From the NCBI RefSeq assembly GCF_900103605.1, contig NZ_FNHY01000008.1:124001-188000 (forward strand): a stretch of 64,000 bases of DNA, given 5' to 3'. Origin of the DNA: Psychrobacillus sp. OK028 (GTDB lineage Bacteria > Bacillota > Bacilli > Bacillales_A > Planococcaceae). Position numbers and translations under genes: made by a program. Shown here piece after piece: positions 27,422 through 35,770 of this stretch. The notes under the pieces are model-generated. The model was given only the letters and a program-made list of their open reading frames with translations, was not told the origin of the DNA and did no database searches. Numbering within the stretch: the first letter of the stretch is position 1; each line of letters begins with the position of its first letter.

Positions 27422-28279
27422 ATGAATCAGCAGTTGATTGAAAAAATTGTCGGAGAAGTTTTAGGACAGCTTGAAAAAGCTGAAGCACTACCGCCAAACG
27501 ATTTAATCCCAATCGCTGTTTCTGCCCGTCACGTTCATTTGTCTCTGAACCATGTGGAAGCATTGTTCGGTAAAGGATATGAGCTTACCGTAAGAACAGA
27601 ACTATCTCAACCAGGTCAATTTGCCTCCAATGAAACAGTTGTTATTGCAGGACCTAAAGGAAGCATCGAACGAGTTCGAATTCTCGGTCCTGCTCGTTCC
27701 ATGACGCAAGCAGAGATAAGTTGGACAGATGCAATGAAGTTGGGAGTAAATCCCCCAATTCGTGAATCTGGAGATATTGAAGGATCGGAAGCTATTACGA
27801 TAATTGGACCTAAAGGAAGTCTTTTTCTAGAGCAGGGTCTCATTATTGCACAAGCACATATTCATATGTCGCCTAAGGATGCAGCTCGTTTTGGTGTTCA
27901 AAATGGTGAATACGTAACGGTAGAAACAGATGGGATTCGACCAATCGCATACCGACAAGTTAAGATCCGTGTCTCCGAAAGATACCGATTAGAAATGCAT
28001 ATTGATACGGATGAGGCTAATGCAAGTCTTATAACTAAAGGAGCATTTGGACATTTGGTGAAGTTTCAAGGCAATCTAAATGTCCAACAGGAAACTTCAG
28101 CAAGCGTAACAAAAAGCAAGGTAGATATTCCTTACATCTATCCGAAAAAATTGCTCTCGAGAGATGATGTGAAAGAATTAAATATGAAAGAAATAATACT
28201 TGAAAAAGGAACAATTATAACTGCACTTGCACGTGACACAGCAAGAGAGCTTGGAATATCTGTTTCATTCAGAAAATAG
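27422..28279 (+). CDS. pduL: PduL-type phosphotransacylase with tail domain
   Basis: 285-residue phosphate acetyltransferase of the PduL fold (acetyl-CoA plus phosphate to acetyl-phosphate and CoA), recycling CoA in the compartment. Two zinc/barrel motifs are visible: SARHVHLS near residue 37 and AQAHIHMS near 145. The N-terminus (NQQLIEKIVGEVLGQL) is an encapsulation-peptide-like helix. Beyond the usual ~215 residues there is an extra ~70-residue tail ending GTIITALARDTARELGI, which from memory resembles the N-terminal motif of EutT. Function of the tail unknown. Confidence 0.88.
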   Translation: MNQQLIEKIVGEVLGQLEKAEALPPNDLIPIAVSARHVHLSLNHVEALFGKGYELTVRTELSQPGQFASNETVVIAGPKGSIERVRILGPARSMTQAEISWTDAMKLGVNPPIRESGDIEGSEAITIIGPKGSLFLEQGLIIAQAHIHMSPKDAARFGVQNGEYVTVETDGIRPIAYRQVKIRVSERYRLEMHIDTDEANASLITKGAFGHLVKFQGNLNVQQETSASVTKSKVDIPYIYPKKLLSRDDVKELNMKEIILEKGTIITALARDTARELGISVSFRK

Positions 28280-28295
28280 AAATAGGTGATGATTC

Positions 28296-28598
28296 ATGCA
28301 ACTTTGTAAAGTTATAGGAAACGTATGGGCGACTCGTAAAGAAGAAGGGCTACAAGGATTAAAGTTACTCATTGTCCAACCGGTAGATATACATGGAAAA
28401 CCTGTGAGAACTCAGTTTGTTGCAGCAGACAGAATCGGAGCAGGTATTGGAGATGACGTTCTTGTTACGAGTGGGGGGTCATCTCGCTATATAATGCGAG
28501 AGAATCCAATACCGATTGATGCGGTAATCATAGGTATTATCGATTCGACAGAAGTAGAAAGAGGTGAAAGCATTGAGTCAAGCAATAGGGATGATTGA
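28296..28598 (+). CDS. eutN: EutN pentameric shell vertex protein
   Basis: 100-residue EutN/CcmL (BMV) protein that forms pentamers capping the shell vertices. The family run [25 protein letters not shown] and the [22 protein letters not shown] loop are intact. ATG with AGGTGATG nearby. Its 3' end overlaps the next BMC gene by 26 nt. Confidence 0.94.
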   Translation: MQLCKVIGNVWATRKEEGLQGLKLLIVQPVDIHGKPVRTQFVAADRIGAGIGDDVLVTSGGSSRYIMRENPIPIDAVIIGIIDSTEVERGESIESSNRDD

Positions 28599-28935
28599 AA
28601 CAATTGGATTAGTCGGTTCAATTGAAGCCGCAGATGCCATGATTAAGTCTGCCAATGTAACATTGATTAAACAAGAGATGATAGATGGTGGTATTGTCAC
28701 GGTAATTGTTCAGGGCGATGTTGGAGCTGTTCAAGCAGCGGTGGAAGCTGGGCAGGATGCCGCAAAACGCGTAGGTCAATTACTAGGGGCCCATGTTATT
28801 CCGCGTCCTGACCATAGTGTTTATGATATGATCGAGCCTCTTGATTACAACAAACAGGTAGAATCAGAAACACCACCAAAACCCTTACGTACAAAAGCAG
28901 TAAAACCTATAGAACCTCCATCAACAGATTCGTAA
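28573..28935 (+). CDS. Second BMC shell protein with Pro-rich tail
   Basis: 120-residue BMC-domain protein close to EutM in its first ~92 residues ([24 protein letters not shown]...[16 protein letters not shown]). A ~30-residue Lys/Pro/Ser-rich tail ([20 protein letters not shown]) follows; it could face the lumen or cytosol and recruit partners. The TTG at 28573 is chosen because GAGGTG is 6 nt upstream; the GTG at 28564 is inside that site. It occupies the position of EutK in some loci but lacks the EutK helix-turn-helix domain. Confidence 0.9.
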   Translation: MSQAIGMIETIGLVGSIEAADAMIKSANVTLIKQEMIDGGIVTVIVQGDVGAVQAAVEAGQDAAKRVGQLLGAHVIPRPDHSVYDMIEPLDYNKQVESETPPKPLRTKAVKPIEPPSTDS

Positions 28936-28957
28936 GCATTAGAAAGGGTGAAAATTC

Positions 28958-29899
28958 TTGGCTTTTCGAAGAAACAAAATTGCTATAATAGGCGCTGGAT
29001 ATACAGGAGCAACGGTAGCACTTATGGCAGCACAAAAAGAGTTAGGAGATATCGTACTAGTAGATATTCCTGATCTAGAAAAACCCGCCAAAGGAAAAGC
29101 GCTTGATATATTAGAAACAGGACCTGTTCAGCGTTTTAATGCGAAGATTAGTGGTACTTCGAATTATGAGGATATTAAAGATGCTGACATGGTCATTATT
29201 ACAGCTGGGATTGCAAGGAAACCAGGGATGAGTAGAGATGATCTCGTCACTACAAATGCAAAAATTATGCAAGCTGTTTCCGAACAAGTAAAGAAATATG
29301 CACCAAATAGCTATATTCTCATCTTAAGTAATCCAGTAGATGCTATGACATACGTTTGTTATAAGACCACTGGATTTCCAAAAAATAGAGTAATTGGTCA
29401 ATCTGGAGTGTTAGATACCGCACGTTTTAATACGTTTGTCGCGGAGGAACTAAATATTTCAGTCGAAGACATCTCTGGATTTGTACTGGGTGGCCATGGT
29501 GACGACATGGTACCGCTTGTTCGTTATTCCTATGCAGGAGGAATTCCTTTAGAAAAGATTATTTCTAAAGATAGACTAGATGCAATAGTAGAAAGGACCA
29601 GAAAAGGAGGAGGCGAAATAGTCTCTCTTCTCGGTAATGGAAGTGCCTATTATGCCCCAGCAGCATCACTCGTCGAAATGGCTGAGTCGATTATTCGTGA
29701 CAAAAAACGAATACTTCCATCTATTGCTTACTTAGAAGGTGAATACGGCTACAATGATTTGTATTTGGGTGTTCCAACAGTAATCGGAGGGAATGGCATA
29801 GAAAGTGTTATTGAGCTTCCTTTAACATCTGATGAAAAGCTTGCTCTAGATAAATCAGTAAAATCTGTACAATCTGTTCTTAAAATTTGTAATGTCTAA
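28958..29899 (+). CDS. mdh: Malate dehydrogenase at the end of the eut operon
   Basis: 313-residue NAD-dependent malate dehydrogenase very like B. subtilis Mdh. The NAD loop is [10 protein letters not shown]; substrate-specificity Arg87 and Arg93 lie in [11 protein letters not shown], Arg156 in VLDTAR, and catalytic His180 in GGHGDD. Arg87 (Gln in lactate dehydrogenases) argues for oxaloacetate/malate. TTG start with GGGTG upstream, 22 nt after the BMC gene and before the operon terminator, so it is cotranscribed with shell and enzyme genes. No N-terminal encapsulation helix is visible. The usual eutG alcohol dehydrogenase is missing, so a role in regenerating NAD+ from EutE-made NADH is plausible. 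Confidence 0.9.
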   Translation: MAFRRNKIAIIGAGYTGATVALMAAQKELGDIVLVDIPDLEKPAKGKALDILETGPVQRFNAKISGTSNYEDIKDADMVIITAGIARKPGMSRDDLVTTNAKIMQAVSEQVKKYAPNSYILILSNPVDAMTYVCYKTTGFPKNRVIGQSGVLDTARFNTFVAEELNISVEDISGFVLGGHGDDMVPLVRYSYAGGIPLEKIISKDRLDAIVERTRKGGGEIVSLLGNGSAYYAPAASLVEMAESIIRDKKRILPSIAYLEGEYGYNDLYLGVPTVIGGNGIESVIELPLTSDEKLALDKSVKSVQSVLKICNV

Positions 29900-29935
29900 A
29901 AAGCATTCCCGCTATTCGTGGGAATGCTTTTTTGG
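29898..29935 (+). terminator. Terminator of the eut operon
   Basis: AAAAGCATTCCC and GGGAATGCTTTT form a 12-bp stem with T6 right after mdh. There is no hexaloop overlap of the EutV kind here. Confidence 0.9.
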
Positions 29936-29982
29936 AACCATTCTTCTTTTCAATCGTAAAGTTTATAGAAAGGAGGTTCAAG

Positions 29983-30789
29983 ATGAAGCATATTTACGAA
30001 AATACAGCTAAGTATACAAAGCTTGGATCGATACTTTTAGTAGGAATATACATAATTTTACTTATAGTTTTTAGGGAAGTTATGTGGAAAGACTTTGAAA
30101 GTCATTTTGCTGTTGGTTTCACAGTAATCATTTTGTATAGCTCTTCTTTTTTCTTTCAACATGCTGCGGAAAAATTACCTGAAGAAAAAAAAGTAGATAG
30201 TAACTATTACTCAGCTGAGTTTCCCATTCAGGAACTGAATTTTCAACGAGATGTCTCACTAATCCCTCAAACTTATTTAGTATCCGGCTCAGGTGAACGT
30301 TTATATAAAATCAATCCTACTATAGAACAGCCTTTACGACGAAAATTATCCGTATTGAATATTTTCAGATTGGGAATGTTCTTTCCAATGACCTATCAAT
30401 TAAAAACGATGGACGAGAAATTAGTTTCTACATTTAGCATTGAGAACAAGTTTAAATTTATGCAAATAAAGGTGTATGATCATAGTCATCTTCATTTAAC
30501 TACTATTGTTATGCCACCAATGTCTTTAAAAAATAGAGCTATTATATTTGATGCCAATAATGAAAAACTGCTTCAAATGGAAGCGAAAAGTATGTATGGA
30601 GACATTGACGTCAATAACTTTGATGGTCATAGATTAGCAACGTATCGGTTTGGGATATTTCCATATGCTGCTCATCCAGCCTTTGAAGTGCAATATATGA
30701 ATGTCCATGTATCTCTTGCACATCATCTTACGCATACAGAAAAACTTACTTTTACAGCATTGTTTTACTATTGGACAGCCAATCAATAA
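29983..30789 (+). CDS. Membrane-anchored protein, possibly tubby/LURP-like
   Basis: 268 residues. Two hydrophobic helices (about 14-32 and 42-56) lead into a ~200-residue domain rich in beta-type sequence (YLVSGSGERLYKINPTIEQPLRRKL..., then IIFDANNEKLLQMEAKS). The alternation and the ANNEKLL-type strand recall tubby C-terminal/LURP-one (scramblase-like) folds, but that is a guess. The ATG at 29983 has GAAAGGAGG upstream. Monocistronic, between the eut terminator and a convergent corA. Confidence 0.6.
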   Translation: MKHIYENTAKYTKLGSILLVGIYIILLIVFREVMWKDFESHFAVGFTVIILYSSSFFFQHAAEKLPEEKKVDSNYYSAEFPIQELNFQRDVSLIPQTYLVSGSGERLYKINPTIEQPLRRKLSVLNIFRLGMFFPMTYQLKTMDEKLVSTFSIENKFKFMQIKVYDHSHLHLTTIVMPPMSLKNRAIIFDANNEKLLQMEAKSMYGDIDVNNFDGHRLATYRFGIFPYAAHPAFEVQYMNVHVSLAHHLTHTEKLTFTALFYYWTANQ

Positions 30790-30824
30790 AAAACGAGCAG
30801 ATTCATAAAGAATTTGCTCGTTTA
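30790..30824. terminator. Bidirectional terminator
   Basis: AAACGAGCA and TGCTCGTTT form a stem flanked by A and T runs, between convergent genes ending at 30789 and 30828. Confidence 0.75.
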
Positions 30825-30827
30825 TTG

Positions 30828-31790
30828 TTAATCTTTAAACAGATTAAACCAACCTTTGTATTTGAACCATCCAAGCATAGAAAAAGCAATGAGAACCATA
30901 GCACCGAGCACGACAAAATAACTATATTTCCATTCAAGCTCTGGCATATTCTTAAAGTTCATCCCATATACTCCAACGATGAACGTTAATGGTATGAAAA
31001 CGGTCGATACAATCGTTAAAATCATCATAATACGGTTCATTCTACTGGAGTTTATCGACATATGGCTATCACGAATATCTGCCGTAAGCTCCCGGTTCGA
31101 TTCAATCATTTCTGTCAGTCGGATTAAATGATCATAAATGTCTGCAAAGTATGTATGCTCCGTTTGTTGTAAATTTAACCGTTCTGAATTTAAAATTCGA
31201 TAAAGTAAATCTCTCATGGGAATAACGGTACGTCTTAAACGCAATAAATCTCCACGAAGATCGAAAACAGAATCCATAGAAAAATGACGCATATCATAGG
31301 TCAGCTTGTCTTCTACCGCATTTAAATAATCTTCAATTTTATAGACAATCGGGAAATACGCGTCCACCACTTTATCGATAATATGATAAGTCGCATGAAT
31401 AGCACCTCTCCCCCAACCCTGTGGATTTTGTCTAATACGCTCTCGGGCCTGTTCCATTTCATGCATAGGGTGGAAATGAAAGGACACTATATAGTCTTGA
31501 CCAACAAATATATCTAACTCTTCTGCCTCTAACGTTTCCTCATTAAACGTATGTAAAACAAAGAAGTTATATCCATCGTAATAGTCCACCTTAGGACGCT
31601 GCAGCCTTTGTAAACAATCCTCGATAGCGAGCGGATGAAAATGAAAAAACGAACTAAGTAAAAGTTCCTCTTGCTTTGTGGGCTCTCCTATATCAATCCA
31701 ATACCATTCAAACTTTTTTTGCTTTATATTCTCTAAAGGAAAGTCAACTACTATTTCATGATCGCTCGTTATACCAATCGTGCGAATCAT
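30828..31790 (-). CDS. corA: CorA-family Mg2+ transporter
   Basis: 320-residue divalent-cation channel. A long N-terminal cytoplasmic funnel domain (1-255) is followed by two transmembrane helices. The signature YGMNF lies between them (FIVGVYGMNFKNMPELEW), and the final helix ends in a basic tail (GWFKYKGWFNLFKD). It mediates Mg2+ (sometimes Co2+ or Ni2+) uptake as a pentamer. The ATG has GAGGG upstream. Monocistronic, convergent with the preceding membrane-protein gene. Confidence 0.92.
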   Translation of the reverse strand: MIRTIGITSDHEIVVDFPLENIKQKKFEWYWIDIGEPTKQEELLLSSFFHFHPLAIEDCLQRLQRPKVDYYDGYNFFVLHTFNEETLEAEELDIFVGQDYIVSFHFHPMHEMEQARERIRQNPQGWGRGAIHATYHIIDKVVDAYFPIVYKIEDYLNAVEDKLTYDMRHFSMDSVFDLRGDLLRLRRTVIPMRDLLYRILNSERLNLQQTEHTYFADIYDHLIRLTEMIESNRELTADIRDSHMSINSSRMNRIMMILTIVSTVFIPLTFIVGVYGMNFKNMPELEWKYSYFVVLGAMVLIAFSMLGWFKYKGWFNLFKD

Positions 31791-31915
31791 AGATATCCCT
31801 CACTTTCATCAAAACCTCTTTTCTTATTATCTCATAATCTCCTTGTTTTAATGAATCTAAAACTAAGTAACGAACACATAAAAAGAATGTTTTCTAAATA
31901 AATTGATAATTAATG

Positions 31916-31944
31916 TTGACTTATACAATTTCTATATGTATACT
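31916..31944 (+). promoter_or_regulatory. Sigma-A promoter of the orphan SAM riboswitch
   Basis: TTGACT, a 17-bp spacer and TATACT lie 24 nt upstream of the S-box P1 helix. This is a strong match to the vegetative consensus. Confidence 0.8.
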
Positions 31945-31967
31945 AGGTATTAATTAAATAAACAACT

Positions 31968-32122
31968 TTCTTATCAAGAGAGGTGGAGGGACTGGCCCTA
32001 CGATACCTCAGCAACAGGCAATTTTGTACTGTGCTAATTCCAGAAGCGTTAGCTTGAAGATAAGAAGAGCATAATCACTTTTGACGTGTAAACCTCTTCT
32101 TGTCTAAGAAGGGGTTTTATTT
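31968..32122 (+). ncRNA. SAM-I (S-box) riboswitch with terminator, no gene downstream
   Basis: The P1 helix pairs TTCTTATC (31968-31975) with GATAAGAA (32059-32066). Conserved S-box blocks AGAGAGGTGGAGGGACTGGC, CGATACCTCAGCAACAG and GTGCTAATTCC are all present. The 3' side of P1, AAGAAGAG (32062-32069), is complementary to CTCTTCTT (32094-32101). Those bases in turn form the terminator AACCTCTTCTT/AAGAAGGGGTT plus T-run (32091-32122), so the SAM-off logic is complete. No ORF follows on this strand before the convergent BCCT terminator. Confidence 0.93.
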
Positions 32123-32270
32123 AATTTATTTCTAAAGGAAATTGGGGTTAAATCCGTGTAACAAGTCGTCTACCCTCCATACTCATTTGTAGAAGGCGGT
32201 AGTCGAGTAAAAATATAACTTTCTTTCTCGCGTCTCATTTGACAATAGGAAAGAAAGTATTTAATTGTAT
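32123..32270. other. Non-coding stretch downstream of the S-box
   Basis: No credible ORF. It holds two inverted repeats: TCGTCTACC with GGTAGTCGA (32167-32206), and ACTTTCTTTC with GAAAGAAAGT (32218-32259). These could be remnants of a lost gene region or an RNA structure. Confidence 0.4.
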
Positions 32271-32313
32271 AAATCAAATGCCAAGGGTTTGTTCTACCCT
32301 TGGCATTTGATTT
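32271..32313. terminator. Bidirectional terminator of the BCCT gene
   Basis: A perfect 18-bp stem from AAATCAAATGCCAAGGGT with a 7-nt loop overlaps the BCCT stop codon. A- and T-rich flanks allow termination from either side, including read-through from the S-box. Confidence 0.88.
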
Positions 32314-33805
32314 ATTTTTTTATTTTCATTATTTTTGCTTCTGCTTTTAATACCTTCAAAAGTGAAAAAATCATAAGTAGCATGACAAATGAAAATGGTA
32401 AGGCGGCAATAATAATTGTATTTTGTAATGCATTTAATCCATTAACCGATAACAAAATTACTGCGATTACTGATAGTGCGATTCCCCAAGCAAGTTTCAC
32501 TTTGTTCGGTGGTGTAAGTGACCCATGTGTCGACTGCATACCAAGAACGAACGTGGCAGAATCAGCAGAAGTGATGAAAAAGCATGCGATTAATATAACA
32601 GCAAAAACAGAAATAATTGTAGGGATTGGCATCAAATTGAACATTTCAAAAATAGTCAATTCAGTAGAGGTTTGTGCTAGGTCTGCAATTCCTCTTTTTT
32701 GAAAGTCTATAGCTGTCGTGCCAAAAGCTGAAAACCAAAGTGCTCCTAATAATGTTGGTGCTATAAGAACGCCAGTAACAAACTCGCGAATAGTGCGACC
32801 TTTAGATACTCGGGCTATAAACATGCTGACAAATGGTGCCCAAGAAATCCACCAAGCCCAATAGAAGATAGTCCAATTGTCGAGCCATTCTCGATTGTGG
32901 TTATTTAATGGAGAAGTGCGAAAACTCATCTGTACAATATTTCCTAAATAGCCACCAAATGAATCTGTGAACATATCAAGAATTAGTAACGTAGGCCCAG
33001 CAATAATGACAAATCCAAGCAAAGCAAGAGCTAATATTAAATTGGTATTGGACAAATATTTTATCCCTTTGCTAAGTCCTGACCAAGCAGATGCTACGAA
33101 TAGGACAGTCACAACTGCAACAATGATGATTTGAGATGTAATCCCAATTGTAAAGCCAAATAAGTAATTTAATCCTGCGTTAATTTGAACAGCACCAAAG
33201 CCAAGAGAAGTAGCTACACCAAATGCTGTAGCAAATACAGCGAGTACATCCACGAGAGTACCCCATGGACCTTCCATCTTTTTGCCGAAAATCGGCTTTA
33301 ATGTCGAGGAGATTAAGCCAGGTTCTCCTTTACGGAATTGGAAGAATGCAAGAGATAACGCAACAACCCCATACATAGCCCAAACGTGGAATCCCCAGTG
33401 GAAGAAAGCTTGACGGAGTGATTCCTTAAAAGCTGCACTAGTATTTGGCTCTGCTGTCGCAGGATCAATGGCATAGTGGGATAAAGGTTCAGCGGCGCCA
33501 TAAAATACAAGTCCAATTCCCATACCAGCAGAAAATAGCATAGCTATCCAAGTAACAGTTGAAAACTGAGGACGATCTGAATCTTTTCCAAGTCGGATTT
33601 TCCCGTATGGACTAAAGATGAAGAAGATGCTTAAAGCTAACATAAACGTCATTAGTAACATGTAATACCAACCAAATGACGAAGCAACAAAAGTTTTAAT
33701 ATTTGTAGTAATAGCTTCAAAACTTTTCGGTGCCAGAGCCCCGTAACCGACAGCTAAAACGATTAAACCCATTGTAATATAAAATACCTTAGATAAATTT
33801 CTCAT
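32312..33805 (-). CDS. BCCT-family transporter (betaine/choline/carnitine)
   Basis: 497-residue, 12-helix secondary transporter. The family hallmark WAWWISWAPFVSMFIARVSKGRTIREF and the SAGMGIGLVFYGAAEP loop are intact; the latter, with MGIG, is the region tied to Na+ or substrate coupling. Substrates in the family include glycine betaine, choline, carnitine and ectoine; sequence alone does not decide. The C-terminal tail is short and basic, without the long osmosensing extension of BetP. Divergent from the GntR-mhpFE operon, with half-site motifs resembling those upstream of the GntR gene, so coregulation is possible. Confidence 0.9.
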   Translation of the reverse strand: MRNLSKVFYITMGLIVLAVGYGALAPKSFEAITTNIKTFVASSFGWYYMLLMTFMLALSIFFIFSPYGKIRLGKDSDRPQFSTVTWIAMLFSAGMGIGLVFYGAAEPLSHYAIDPATAEPNTSAAFKESLRQAFFHWGFHVWAMYGVVALSLAFFQFRKGEPGLISSTLKPIFGKKMEGPWGTLVDVLAVFATAFGVATSLGFGAVQINAGLNYLFGFTIGITSQIIIVAVVTVLFVASAWSGLSKGIKYLSNTNLILALALLGFVIIAGPTLLILDMFTDSFGGYLGNIVQMSFRTSPLNNHNREWLDNWTIFYWAWWISWAPFVSMFIARVSKGRTIREFVTGVLIAPTLLGALWFSAFGTTAIDFQKRGIADLAQTSTELTIFEMFNLMPIPTIISVFAVILIACFFITSADSATFVLGMQSTHGSLTPPNKVKLAWGIALSVIAVILLSVNGLNALQNTIIIAALPFSFVMLLMIFSLLKVLKAEAKIMKIKK

Positions 33806-33826
33806 GTTTCCCCCTATATATTTAAA

Positions 33827-33840
33827 GTTAAACCGTTAAC
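33827..33840. promoter_or_regulatory. Possible GntR-type operator upstream of BCCT gene
   Basis: GTTAAACCGTTAAC, a near-palindrome of GTTAA/TTAAC half-sites 22 nt upstream of the BCCT start, resembles GTTAACTGTTAAC and the flanking TTTACGGTTAAC in front of the GntR gene. Confidence 0.4.
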
Positions 33841-34099
33841 TATACTAATAAAATATTATTGAATCAACCAATACACTTATACATAGTTCCTTTAAGTATT
33901 TCCATTTTAGATGATATTGAAACTTCCTAATGGATAAACCAACTAAAAATAAAAATTTTATAGAGCTGCAATTCTCAACTTGTCTAAATAAGCGACTTCG
34001 TTTAAAGACAAAATCCTTGCAGTTGGGCTTCTTTAATCACGAGGATTTCGTTTAATTGATTTACTAGTATGTCAAATGTAAATATTCTGAAAAACACAT
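33841..34099. other. AT-rich divergent intergenic region
   Basis: About 260 bp without a credible ORF. It contains an AAATCC...GGATTT inverted repeat (about 34009-34049) and is otherwise AT-rich spacer between the BCCT and GntR-operon control sites. Confidence 0.35.
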
Positions 34100-34129
34100 T
34101 GACAAACATCGTTGGAAACGTTTACATTA
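34100..34129 (+). promoter_or_regulatory. Promoter and cre-like site of the GntR-mhpFE operon
   Basis: TTGACA at 34100-34105 is followed by -10 candidates TACATT (34124-34129, 18-bp spacer) or TTTACA. The 15-mer TTGGAAACGTTTACA (34113-34127) fits the CcpA consensus WTGNAANCGNWNNCW at every position and overlaps the -10, so repression by preferred sugars is expected. Confidence 0.65.
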
Positions 34130-34149
34130 TACTTAGTTAACTGTTTACG

Positions 34150-34162
34150 GTTAACTGTTAAC
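34150..34162. promoter_or_regulatory. Palindrome GTTAACTGTTAAC, probable GntR operator
   Basis: This odd-centred perfect palindrome lies just downstream of the promoter and before the regulator gene, the usual place for autoregulation by a FadR-type GntR protein. Confidence 0.5.
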
Positions 34163-34169
34163 AAAATAG

Positions 34170-34184
34170 AATTTTCAGAAAATT
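34170..34184. promoter_or_regulatory. Perfect CodY box
   Basis: AATTTTCAGAAAATT matches the 15-nt CodY consensus AATTTTCWGAAAATT at every position. It lies 13 nt before the GntR start codon and downstream of the promoter, a road-block position. Confidence 0.75.
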
Positions 34185-34196
34185 TAAGGTGGTTCT

Positions 34197-34862
34197 TTGT
34201 TGAAATTTGAAAAACGACATATTAGTGAGCAAGTTTTAATTTATTTACGAAAAAAAATAATGCTCCAGGAGTTAAAAGAAGGAGACCATTTAAAAGAATC
34301 TGAGTTATCTCAAGAACTTTCAATCAGTAGAGGTCCGATTCGTGAAGCTATTTCTAAGTTAGAAACAGAAGGACTAGTAATAACACCCTCGAATGGGCGT
34401 ACTATAGTGCAAAAATTTGGAGAAAGAGATATAAGAAATTTGTATGAAAGTAGAATTCTACTAGAAACTTATGCATTGACAATTCAAGATTGTGAATTGT
34501 TGGAAAGTGAAGGGAAGTTACTCTATCAATATATTCAGGAGATGGAAGAATCCTTGACTGGGGGCATGCAAAATGTAGAAGCTGATTTAAATTTCCACTA
34601 TCAACTATTAAAAATGACGGATAATCGTACTCTTATACGTCTATGGAATTCATTGAATGAAATTATTAAAACACTTATTGAAGTTACATCTGAATTTACA
34701 GCAGAAAGGCAAAATGAAATTGTTTTAGAGCATAAGGTCATTGCAGATGCACTACATGCAAATAATATTGAACAAGCTCAATCACTTTTAAGAACTCATC
34801 TAGAAGGGGCTTCAGATTATTATAGCAAGGCAGTATTTGAATTACAGGGAGAAGGAGAATGA
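34197..34862 (+). CDS. GntR-family regulator (FadR/FCD type)
   Basis: 221-residue transcription factor. The N-terminal winged helix spans about 8-75 ([36 protein letters not shown]). It is followed by a helical FCD ligand-binding domain with typical metal-ligand segments ([17 protein letters not shown], and a late histidine-containing [13 protein letters not shown]). TTG start with AAGGTGG upstream. It heads the mhpF-mhpE operon and probably responds to the pathway substrate. Confidence 0.88.
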   Translation: MLKFEKRHISEQVLIYLRKKIMLQELKEGDHLKESELSQELSISRGPIREAISKLETEGLVITPSNGRTIVQKFGERDIRNLYESRILLETYALTIQDCELLESEGKLLYQYIQEMEESLTGGMQNVEADLNFHYQLLKMTDNRTLIRLWNSLNEIIKTLIEVTSEFTAERQNEIVLEHKVIADALHANNIEQAQSLLRTHLEGASDYYSKAVFELQGEGE

Positions 34863-34864
34863 AA

Positions 34865-35770
34865 ATGACACAAAGAAAAGTGAAATGCGCAATTATCGGT
34901 TCTGGAAATATCGGAACAGATTTAATGTACAAATTGCTTCGTAGCGATTTACTAGAACCATCCGTAATGGTAGGAATCGATCAAACATCAAAAGGATTAG
35001 CTTTGGCTAAAGAATATGGCTTGACTCCTGTATACAACGGGATTGAAGGATTTAAAGCAATTCATGAAGAAGCAGATATCGTATTTGAAGCAACTTCTGC
35101 TAAAGCTCATCTTACGAATGCAAAAATATTGAAAGAACTTGGTAAAAAAGCGATTGACTTAACTCCCGCAGCTGTTGGACCATTTATTATTCCATCTGTA
35201 AATTTAGAAACCTCTGATGTTACTAATTTAGATAACGTAAATATGGTTACTTGCGGCGGTCAGGCAACAGTGCCAATTGTTAAAGCCATCTCGAATGTTG
35301 TGAATGTTTCATACGCTGAAGTTGTTGCAGCTATTTCCAGTAAGAGTGCAGGGCCAGGAACTCGACAAAATATAGATGAGTTTACGGTAACGACGGCCAA
35401 AGCCTTAAAAGAAGTAGGAGGAGCCAAAGAATCTAAAACATTAATTGTATTGAATCCTGCGGAACCACCTGTTCTTATGAGAAATACCATTTTCGTAAAA
35501 ATTGATGAACATTCAGAAGAACTATATATAAAAATAAGAGAATCATTAGATCAAATGGTGGAAGTGTTACAGGAATACGTTCCGGGATATCGCTATAAAT
35601 CCGAACCAGTTTTTAAAGGTGATTTAGTTACTGTGCAAGTTGAAGTAGAGGGTATGGGTGACTTCTTACCTAAATACTCTGGAAATCTGGATATAATTAC
35701 ATCTGCTGCAGTTCGAACTGCTGAAATTATGGCAGAAGCTATGAATAAAGAGGTGGAAATAAATGGGTAA
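34865..35770 (+). CDS. mhpF: Acylating acetaldehyde dehydrogenase, MhpF/DmpF type
   Basis: 301-residue enzyme that converts acetaldehyde, NAD+ and CoA to acetyl-CoA; in other bacteria it forms a channelling complex with the aldolase MhpE. NAD loop [11 protein letters not shown] (10-20), catalytic Cys130 in [13 protein letters not shown], and [14 protein letters not shown] near 165 are intact. The ATG at 34865 has GGAG 8 nt before; a second ATG at 34859 is closer to it. Overlaps mhpE by 8 nt, coupling the partners. Unrelated in fold to the EutE in the eut locus. Confidence 0.92.
   Translation: MTQRKVKCAIIGSGNIGTDLMYKLLRSDLLEPSVMVGIDQTSKGLALAKEYGLTPVYNGIEGFKAIHEEADIVFEATSAKAHLTNAKILKELGKKAIDLTPAAVGPFIIPSVNLETSDVTNLDNVNMVTCGGQATVPIVKAISNVVNVSYAEVVAAISSKSAGPGTRQNIDEFTVTTAKALKEVGGAKESKTLIVLNPAEPPVLMRNTIFVKIDEHSEELYIKIRESLDQMVEVLQEYVPGYRYKSEPVFKGDLVTVQVEVEGMGDFLPKYSGNLDIITSAAVRTAEIMAEAMNKEVEING

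Noticed and set aside
28958-29899. Lactate dehydrogenase assignment
   Set aside because: Arg at position 87 and the [11 protein letters not shown] loop are malate dehydrogenase features; LDH would have Gln there.
16528-29935. Cobalamin riboswitch controlling the eut locus
   Set aside because: I looked in the gaps before eutW, eutH and eutA and saw no B12-box-like block or the long multi-stem layout; terminators with hexaloops explain the gaps better.
32142-32192. 16-codon ORF after the S-box as the regulated gene
   Set aside because: It starts at a TTG crowding its ribosome site, has no recognisable product and overlaps an inverted repeat.
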